Positions 56,401 to 64,000 of a stretch of 64,000 nucleotides of DNA are shown here, one piece after another. Under the pieces are notes generated by a model, which saw nothing but the letters and a program-made list of their open reading frames with translations, was not told the origin of the DNA and did no database searches. The translations under genes and the position numbers were made by a program. Origin of the DNA: Tricholomella constricta. Lineage: Eukaryota > Basidiomycota > Agaricomycetes > Agaricales > Lyophyllaceae. Numbering within the stretch: position 1 is the stretch's first letter; each line of letters starts with the position of its first letter. The DNA lies in contig JAACJP010000016.1 of assembly GCA_013368375.1 (NCBI GenBank), positions 558,001 through 622,000 on the forward strand. The letters run 5' to 3'.

Positions 56401-58102
56401 CACCCACCTCAAGACCACAAATCCTCAACTGGCATACAAGCAGCTCGCCTCGGCATACTACACCATCAGATCTAAGTACCGTATCTCCTGGGAATGCGCC
56501 GAGCTGCTCATCGATCTCGGCAGCGGCAGCTCCAGTGGCGAGCGCGGGCCCCCCACGAGCGTCTCTGCACCCCTCATGTCCACCGCTATCATACCCTCCC
56601 TGGACAAGGGCACAAAGCGGTCTTTAGGTCGCGAGCGCGCGATCACGCTGGGCGGAGAGGACTCCAGGCCGCCGACGCCTGTACCGGGTCAGTTACCACC
56701 GTCCATATCGACGCCCGGGATGAGTGGGAAGTCGGGGTGGCGCGCGTCTACGGGTAAGCATGATTTGAGCCAGAGGCAGCTGGTGCTGCTGAAGGAGATC
56801 TTGAGTGGGGATGCGGTGAATGCCGTGGGGGAGGAGCGCACGATCTCGATACCCGAGGAGGCGGTGAGTGTGAATCGAGAGTGGAGATGGGGGAAAGACG
56901 CTATGTCGAGTACACTCACCCTGCCGTCAGAGGACAGCTCCGTCCCGGGAGAGGCTGCAGGGGATGGTGGAGAGAGGGACGCGAAGCTGAAGAAGAAGAG
57001 GAGGGCAAGCAGGTTGGGCATGACTGGGTTGAGGGATATGCTTAGATCACTGAAGCGCTCGCAGTCAAACGTGCTCGATAACTCGTCGAATTCGGGGACG
57101 TCTTCCGTGGCCACGCCAGCGCCGATGTCTTCAACCTCACTGAGCACAACTGATAACTCCTCGATGGACAGTCATCGGTACCCACATGCGCGTGTTCCTC
57201 CAACACAGCGCAGACGTGCCAAGACCAGCTCAGGACCTGAATCCGTACGACTCGGCCGCCCAACGTCGCCATACAGCCCATCATCTCTGTCCAGCAAGCC
57301 ATCTCCTCGCCGTCCCTCACTTGCGTCCATCTTCCGTCTAGGCCAGAAAGCAAAGCCCGCCTCGCCCGAACTTCCTCCAGAGCTCCGCGAGTACAACCAC
57401 TATCACCACAACAACCATTCCCGGCCCCACATGCCCGATGGACTTCCACGCTCACGCTCTGCCTCTCGCCAGGAGAGTAGCAGTACTGGAGAGGATGAAG
57501 AGGATTGGGACCGCATGGACGATGCGTCAGACATGGACGCTGCAGCGCGAGTACTGGGGATTGGCTCCCCGCAAGATACGTCCGCGACTGTCAGGGGCAA
57601 GGGGAAGAAGGGGCGCTCGCCGTATCTCCAGGACGCGTACACGCCATCGCTACCTACCCTCCCTGGCCAATCACTGACGCCAAAACGATCTGCCAGCGGG
57701 TCGCAGTCGTCAATCTGGGGTGCCGGTGGTGGCGAGGGAAGTAGGAGTGGTACGCCTCCCCACCCGCCTCTCCCGCAACATGCACGAACGACTAGGTTAT
57801 CCAACGTCGAAGAGCATGCCATTGGGGGTAATGAATACATCAGGGCCCCGCAGCCGCGTGCGTCCTCGAGGGGGAGCCATTATCGCACAGGCGGAACCAG
57901 CCCGCGCCTGCCGGTGCAGAAGAGCGGATCGGTGCGATCGATGCCACCCCAGTTCGCGGCGAGTGCCCTGCCGGATCCGACGTTGGCAATGACGCCCGAA
58001 AACATACGGCCCTTGTTGGAGAACGCTAAAGAGGTGCAGGCGAGGCTTTTGGAGTGCATTGAAGAGATACGGGCGCTGCTGGCGGCATACATGCATCCTT
58101 GA
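53443..58102 (+). CDS. Byr4/Bfa1-like protein, intact copy
   Basis: Probable scaffold half of the two-part GTPase-activating complex (Byr4/Bfa1 with Cdc16/Bub2) that restrains septation and mitotic exit. Three exons: 53443-54748, 54801-56066 and 56136-58102, giving 1,512 residues; the second intron (69 nt) is a multiple of three. The evidence is three spaced acidic WDD motifs near the N-terminus (ENWDDDFEF, ENWDDDFED, ESWDDEFDA), as in Byr4. The rest is long, basic and Ser/Pro-rich with charged repeats (EKERERERERYAGLG). A conserved helical part (RISQAQVGLRRDMERVREF, YKQLASAYYTIRSKYRISWE) and a C-terminal helix (LLENAKEVQARLLECIEEIR) complete it. The family call rests mainly on WDD motifs and overall layout. 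The tandem duplication breakpoint lies at about 55811. Confidence 0.6.
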
Positions 58103-58593
58103 TTGAGTTCTTTTATTCTGTTTTCGGCTTTGGACACTCATTCTCGCATATAACCTTACATCCGTACACTCGCATTGCATCTCTTCCATACCACAAGTCA
58201 CTTCCATCCTGTCATCACTGACCATTGCTCTGCTGTATTTGCTTTCTTGATCACCTTAGTTTATCGATATCATAGACACACCATCCGCCCTACTTATATC
58301 CACTCTTTGTTCGGTCTTTTTGTCTTCTTTCCCTACCTGAATCGTTGTTTGTCGGTTAGTCGAAAATAATGAAATGTGGCGCTCCATCCACAATTGGGGC
58401 ACGTTCTGGCTGTCCTTTGAACGAATTTTGTTAAGAAGTGAGAAAACTAGATCGCAGGACGAAACAGCTGAATGACAGAGTCGATACTGCGGACACCGTC
58501 ACTTTGTGGAAATTCATGCAAGGATCAAAGAAATTCCTGTTCCCCTCTTTCACCGCTCTCGGACAGGTTCATTTGGTGAGATCAGATTGTCGA
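58103..58593. other. Spacer and kinase-type upstream block
   Basis: The 3' flank of the Byr4-like gene. From about 58470 it resembles the upstream regions of kinases B and D (GTTCATTTGGTGAGATCAGA, CGAGTCCGACCATTGAAATG). No gene otherwise. Confidence 0.5.
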
Positions 58594-58866
58594 GTCCGAC
58601 CATTGAAATGATGTTGCGAAATTGGGAAGGGCCGAGCACGCACTGAAAGTAGTCCGCGCGTAGACCCAACCTCACCATGTTATAATAGCAGTACGATAAT
58701 CTCGAGCCGTTCCTTGCGCTCTTAAAGCTATTGAAGAGTCAATTCCTGGAGGACCGACCAACGCTATCAGAGGTGTTGAGCCAATTAGATGGCTTAACCC
58801 CCGAGATGCTGGAGTACCGCCCGAAGTCGCGTTCGCCTTCCTTGCTGGATGATACATGCATCAAAC
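58594..58866 (+). pseudogene. Kinase-like copy E, internally deleted
   Basis: Begins with the promoter-proximal block and first codons of the kinase-like family (ATGTTGCGAAATTGGGAAGG, equivalent to MSQKWEG but frameshifted). After CCCAACCTCACC it jumps to the C-terminal exon (SSRTVPCALK-equivalent frame, then DRPTLSEVLSQLDGLTPEML and SRSPSLLDDTCIKQ). All catalytic exons are missing. It lies outside the tandem duplication units. Confidence 0.75.
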
Positions 58867-58969
58867 AAGCGAACATCCACTTACGACATGCGTTCATTTT
58901 TCATAAGCCCACGTCATTCCAAGTTCCTTCCGCCATAATGATGATGCACTCCAAAATCTTCAAAGTCTA

Positions 58970-60410
58970 ATGGCGCCTGAATCATCGTTGTTTTGAGGGA
59001 TAAATGGGTCATGGAATCGTGGCAATTGGGCCACTGCATCCCACGATCGCCTTGATAGATAAATCCTTAGGCTCCACAGTAGATATTCTTCGCAGCACTA
59101 CACGACATATGGTAAGAACGCATGTCGGCGGTCATGTGTAGATTTTGAAGATGATGTAAGATCAAAAAGGCTGACGGAGACCTGGCATTTCGCTCCGAGG
59201 TATCTGATTGAAGCTGGAGAAGGAGGCAACGGAAAGTGATTTCGCTGCAGTCAACAGTGATAGCGGACAAAAATCTGTCAGCAAGTTGAGTTCAGTAGTA
59301 GTAGTAGTAGTATTACCGGCCAGTGTATCCCACGAGTCGATCAAAAATCATGTTTCTGCTTCTGCGTGTTTTTATCCGTAGCCTGAGAAAGACTGATCCA
59401 GATCAGAAGGCCAGGGCTCTGCCTTGTAAATGTCTGAGGTCTCTTTTGGGGGTTTAGAGTTCATGAAGCTCTATTCCTAAAGACAGACCCAGAACAGTGC
59501 AGCAAGAACCAGAGAGCAGTAGGTCAAGCCAGGCCAAACTTCGGAGAATGATGAGTACCAATGTGTTCGAAGAGGTTGTTCGAAATTTCACGGAGGTTCC
59601 AGGTCAGGAAATAGCCAACAGTCATGCATGAGGGCACTGAGCATGAGAGCTTTACTAGGACAAGCACGCGGAGGGCGGCTCACAGGATGAAAAATCGGTT
59701 GGGATAATTATGCGGCGATAAGAACCACGGATACAGGCGAGTGTGAACTCATTACGATTCTCGAGTCACTGCCAAAAAAGGACAGTCTCCTTGAAAGCCT
59801 GTCCGTCTGCCGCAGAACCATACATCTTAGCACTCAGCAGAAGTCTTCAGGTAGATCCGAGTCGGCGAATGGCAAGAAATACGACACACCCATGCAGCGG
59901 TCGGCTTCGAAGGAGGGTATACGCTGTGAATCAGTGAGTCACTACTGCACGATAGCTTCCAATCCATTCCAAACTTTTCAAATCGAACTATAATGAGCAC
60001 CGACTTTGGGTGTTAGAGCGGCTGTGAAAAACGATAAAAAATAGCTCATCGTCCGTCGAAGCCACGCGCAGATATCAAGTTGTAAAGAATGTATCGCCAG
60101 GTTTGCGATACTAGATGTTCTGAGGAAATAGCGATGGAGTATGTGGGAGCGGCGGAACGAGAATAAACGTTGAATAAAGGCATCAGGTCACGGTCGAGCC
60201 AGGTGAGTCAAATCCGGTGTTTGTCACCGAACTTTGATCCAAACAACAGGCTCAAGAGACTCAACTCGACGAAGTCCATATGACTTTTAACCGTCATTAT
60301 ATTGTGCAAGGCTTATCTTTTGCCCTATCGCATCTCTCCGAACGAGGGTATCTGAGCTTTTAAAGGACGTCTCTGAGGCATATATTCCTAGTGAAAGGTC
60401 AGCCACCGGA
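58970..60410. other. Interval without a supported gene
   Basis: From 59000 to 59120 there is a diverged form of the kinase 3'-flank sequence (GGGATAAATGGGTCATGGAATC, TCCACAGTA). A short (AGT)n run lies at 59290-59315. The rest shows only short, unremarkable frames. Confidence 0.5.
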
Positions 60411-60414
60411 TTTG

Positions 60415-60422
60415 CTATAAAT
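60415..60422 (+). promoter_or_regulatory. Possible TATA box
   Basis: CTATAAAT lies about 100 bp before the ATG at 60522. Confidence 0.35.
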
Positions 60423-60521
60423 CGGAGGCTGACAACCACTTTGCAGATTAAAAGTCACTCCGAGCCACAATGTGCCCATTAATACCACCTTTCCATTATC
60501 CACCAGTCATTGACCAGATTT

Positions 60522-61496
60522 ATGCCTACTGTCGCCCTGAGCTTTGTTCAAGAATTGACTTCGAAGCCCAATGATCCTTTGAGCGCTGCCAAGGCACTTT
60601 TTTCGACATGTAATGGCGACATGGACGAGGACAGAATTGTGGAGAAGGGCTGCCAAGCTTCGAACTCTAGATTCATTTTCAATGTGATAATCATCATTTC
60701 CTGCTTTGGAGTAATCAACTCACAGGCATATCCGTTGTTCACAGAGTGCAAACGCAGGTGAAGTCGCGCTTCTGTGCGATACACTCCATACTACGTACCC
60801 AGGAGTAAGTACTTAATTGCGGTCCTCCTCATTATCCAATTTTGACCATATCAGCATTTCAAAGATACCGACGATGATGGAGATGACCACGACAAGACCA
60901 TCACTGAAACGGATAATCTCCTTCTCGTACTAGCAGAGCTCGAAATCCTCGACCTCCAGGTCTCAGGAATGGTGGCAGGGATTGTCCAGCTTCCTCCCTC
61001 AGACGTCCTGCGTTCCTTGAGTGAAACCGACCCAGCCGTGCTTTTCGGAAACCAAGTTGCATCTTCTACGTTGGAATACAAATTTTCTGGAAGTTGCTGC
61101 GTCAGGGAGCTGCTTACTGCGAAGCTTTATACCACATCGTCCAAACATGGTCCTGCCTATTCCATGCCTACCCAATCTCGCCGCAACTTGGACGATTTTC
61201 AACCGTCTACGGAACTCTGCAAAGAGTCGCTTCTGCCACCTCGGCCGTCTTCACCAGTGTGGCTCGGAGAAGAGCTTGGGCTCGTACCAGGCGAAGATGG
61301 CTGGAATGGTTATATCGATGAACCAATGCCAAGGCCGTTGGAGAACTGGGTTATGCACTGGGAGCCGAGCGAGTCCGAGCACGAATGTAATGTGACAGAG
61401 CAGCAGTTGAACGATGTCAGCTTCAGCTTCGAAGGTGCGACATTAGTCGATTTCTCTACAGATCTTCGCAGGGAAGGAGAGTCAGATTACCAGTGA
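60522..61496 (+). CDS. Hypothetical acidic protein, spliced
   Basis: Not recognised. The first exon starts MPTVALSFVQELTSKPNDPL and reads to NSRFIFN, where a GTGATA donor may lie. The main exon opens at about 60855 after ATATCAG (HFKDTDDDGDDHDKTITETD), continues LLLVLAELEILDLQVSGMVA and ends VDFSTDLRREGESDYQ (stop 61494-61496). The middle joins are not settled: no simple intron gives a clean phase between 60684 and 60855, so a short exon may be missing or the gene is damaged. Acidic, no signal peptide or membrane segment. The same strand carries the next gene about 220 bp downstream. Confidence 0.4.
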
Positions 61497-61715
61497 CAAG
61501 GACTGTTCTCGGTTGAGAAATATCAAAGCGCGGACGACTGTATGTTTTTCGATGTATGATTCCCGTCTGCCATTTACCCAAATTGTAAATGCTGTACTAC
61601 CGACACATCGAAAATGATTTCATCATTCAACTCAGGGCGTGCACACAGGCGCTGTCTGGCTCAAGGATTATTGATCACCGCATTGAATTATCTTGGAAAT
61701 CTTTCATAGCAACCT

Positions 61716-63786
61716 TTGCCTCGAGATCCCCTTCCCGCTCGTGAACGAAATGCGCATCCTGGACAACCGGATAAGCCCAAGGTGTACCGTACTCCGAAAC
61801 AGATGCAGAAGATGCGGGATGAGGCCGCCATCCTTGATGCCCAGATCGAAGCGATGCAGATAGAAAAACTGCGCCTATCAAAAGAACTCGACACTCGGTA
61901 TGGTGAGGCCAGCACAGCCCGGGTGTCATCGATCCAGACTCTGTCAGACCTGAAAAACTACTACAACATTTCAGATAACATGCAAGAAGGAGCAGCTGAA
62001 GACCTTGTCGACGATGTTGAAGAGAAAGATGCGGAAGCGCAGCAACAAGATCCCAGTGATGAGGAGCAGGAGTTCTTCGATGTGTACGATGACAGGGATG
62101 GGGAAGACTTGTCGATGGATCTTGATGTATGGTTGCCAGAAGAACCTACACCGAGAATTGTAGTAAGTCTCGCGGTCAAGTCTCGCTCCTTAATGGATGG
62201 GAAAAAACCTGTGCTAACAAATGACAAAGGTCAAGAAAAAAGCCGAGCTGAAGGAGATTCCCAGCTTGAAGGGGATGGTCAAGGAGCGGTGAGCGTCTAG
62301 CGATGATCAACCCTAGATCAAATACTGATCTAAGTACAATGATCTGGCTCACAGACCGAGCCACCTTGCAGGTATTAACCAGCAATGGCTCACGGCTACC
62401 CTGACATCTCGCTCCAAGAAGAAGACTGCCATGAAGAATATCCCTATCAGTGGCCTCGATGACGATGATGTGAAGGATACGGCTCGCAATGTCAGCGATG
62501 AAGATTCAAATTGCAGAGTGGAAAAATGAGGTGCGTCATACTTATCTTTCTCCTCACATCGCATTCCTCACTGTCCCCTCATCTATAGTATGTCGATGTT
62601 GGAGACACTGACTCAGAGGACAACCACGACACGGCCCAAGCAACACCCCGCCTCGCGAAGCCTGCTGTAACAAGTCGGAAGTATACGAAGACTCCTTCAG
62701 TGGCCCCGGTCAAATCTTCGTCATCTGCAGTCACTCGTAAACCAATCATCATCAAGACCAACCCTTCTCTCATTGCAAACTATAGCCTCGGAGATGACAT
62801 AGATGAATCAGTTGAACATCCGAAATTTTTGGTCAAGGTTTGGGAGTCGCAGTTCCTCCCGACTATGTACCATCTCTTTTTCTCATCTGAGGACGTGTTC
62901 GCAATTCTGACCAAGGGTTCCGACGAGCTCCTTGAATTTATTACGAAGGTTCTCGATGTTGTGGTTCCTGGTCATTCATACACTGTCAGGGAGGGGACCA
63001 AGCTCTATGCAACTGTACGTGACATTCTACTTGTATCAATTGCGACATTTTACTCATCACTCCTTTAGGTTTACGATTACCTTGGTGAGAAGGTGTCGAA
63101 GCTTGGCTCTCGAGGGATAGAAGTTGTCGACACCTTCCTCAAACAGCCAGACTATCACAACAACCCCGAGGCAACGCGCGGTTACATCAAGTGGGCTTTG
63201 AGGGGTGATGGTCCATCTATCTATGGAAGACCAACACCAGAAGAGTGCGAGGTGAAGTCAAAGAAGAAAGAGGATGGCTACATTGTACGCTTTAATATTT
63301 CGGTTTGTCTTGTTTACTTAATCGTTCGTCAGGCCCCGAAAGAAGTGTTCGAGTCTAGATTTGTTGTCGATACCACTAGTCCCTTCCTCAAACTCATGAA
63401 AGGATCTGTTTGGGATTTCGGATGGTCATATGGGGGTGTTGCATTGGCGGTTGTATCGGTAGGTTGAATAGTAATGCAATCTCGCGATTTTTTGCTGACA
63501 TTGCCTCTGTAAGGTCGAGCGAGGATTTCGTGTTGCAAAGCTCCGGCTCAAGGATCCCAAGGCAAAGCCCCCAGTGTTTGGACGTCATCAGGTCGGTCCT
63601 GCGCTTAACGGTGTTCTGGAGATCGCTCGAAAGCTCAGTGTACAACGCCGCGAGAAACTTCTGGACCTGTTTGGGTTGACCACGGACATCGCGCAGGACA
63701 GCCTGAAGAAATGTGCCCTCGTCGAAGATGACAGTGACGACGAGGACATGTATACCCGGATGGTTCATTTCCCCAGTAGCCCATAA
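61716..63786 (+). CDS. Hypothetical protein with an Agaricomycete-specific C-terminal domain
   Basis: Function unknown. The N-terminal part is charged and partly coiled coil (TPKQMQKMRDEAAILDAQIE, QIEKLRLSKELDTRYGEAS), then very acidic (DVEEKDAEAQQQDPSDEEQE) with a basic Ser/Thr-rich linker, consistent with a nuclear protein. The C-terminal region after 62700 is ordered: YIKWALRGDGPSIYGRPTPE, SRFVVDTTSPFLKLMKGSVW, FGWSYGGVALAVVSVERGFR. I recall such a domain in many lineage-specific, often multi-copy Agaricomycete proteins. Several introns of about 50 nt. The first codon in frame at 61716 is TTG after a TCATAG acceptor-like site, so the start exon is probably further upstream. Stop at 63784-63786. 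Confidence 0.55.
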
Positions 63787-64000
63787 TTATATCCTTTACA
63801 GTTCCATCTCAAATATGTCTATTCCGCTCAAATGATATGAAATTTCTCGGACTTGTCTAACCTGTACAACTTGTTGAAACACATTCAATGCTGACTTGCG
63901 AGAATATTTGCTCGACCTGTCGACCTGCGACTTGCACGGCCTTTTTCGTCCTTTATGGCCTGCTACAGGTCAAAAAAGCCCCGAAAGGCAATTCGCGGAA

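Noticed and set aside
1..64000. CRISPR arrays, operons, ribosome binding sites, bacterial terminators
   Set aside because: The window is eukaryotic nuclear DNA with spliceosomal introns; repeated units seen are minisatellites or duplications, not spaced short repeats. tRNA and rRNA genes were not recognised by eye.

Overview
The window reads as nuclear DNA of a filamentous basidiomycete, most likely an Agaricomycete mushroom. Genes are split by many 45-70 nt GT-AG introns. There is a class I hydrophobin, a KDZ-type transposon with CxC cysteine clusters, a TET/JBP-like dioxygenase remnant and an expanded family of DFD-type kinase-like genes, all typical of that class. No other source was available: every family call rests on motifs read from the sequence and recalled family knowledge.

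Left part (1-18,800) is transposon-rich. It starts with a Ty1/copia RNase H remnant (1-613, minus). Next comes an element with roughly 490-bp inverted repeat arms (614-2434). A KDZ DNA transposon follows (2481-7417), with matching inverted ends, an 8-bp target duplication GTCTCGGC and two convergent genes. It sits in the 3' end of an SNM1/Artemis-like nuclease gene (minus, 7411-10040) and supplies that gene's present stop codon. A hydrophobin gene (10790-11290) comes next. A second candidate element (13320-16616) has about 150-bp inverted ends beginning TATGGCAAC, flanked by GAGAGG on both sides, and carries a broken TET/JBP-like 2-oxoglutarate dioxygenase gene. A Ser/Pro-rich hypothetical gene (minus, 16887-18522) closes this part.

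The middle (19,115-29,870) is a conserved housekeeping block: glycine cleavage T protein, mitochondrial ClpB-type chaperone Hsp78, coronin, deoxyribose-phosphate aldolase and a DUF7702-like seven-helix membrane protein.

The right part (28,003-55,811) is one large tandem duplication. Unit 1 (28,003-42,360) runs from inside the aldolase gene to inside a Byr4-like gene. Unit 2 (42,361-55,811) repeats that order. The junction at 42,360/42,361 fuses a 5' piece of Byr4 to a 3' piece of the aldolase, so the intact aldolase lies at the far left and the intact Byr4-like gene (53443-58102) at the far right. Each unit holds a head-to-head pair of kinase-like genes around an acidic coiled-coil gene, plus a degenerate second kinase-like reading frame. 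The units then diverged: unit 2 lost the DUF7702 gene, unit 1 gained an inverted fragment of it and a decayed Byr4 copy, and short tandem repeats arose in both.

The last part (58,100-64,000) holds an internally deleted kinase copy and two hypothetical multi-exon genes, one acidic and one long with a nuclear-protein-like composition. The most interesting content is the TET/JBP-bearing inverted-repeat element near a KDZ transposon, and the tandem duplication built around palindromic kinase cassettes.
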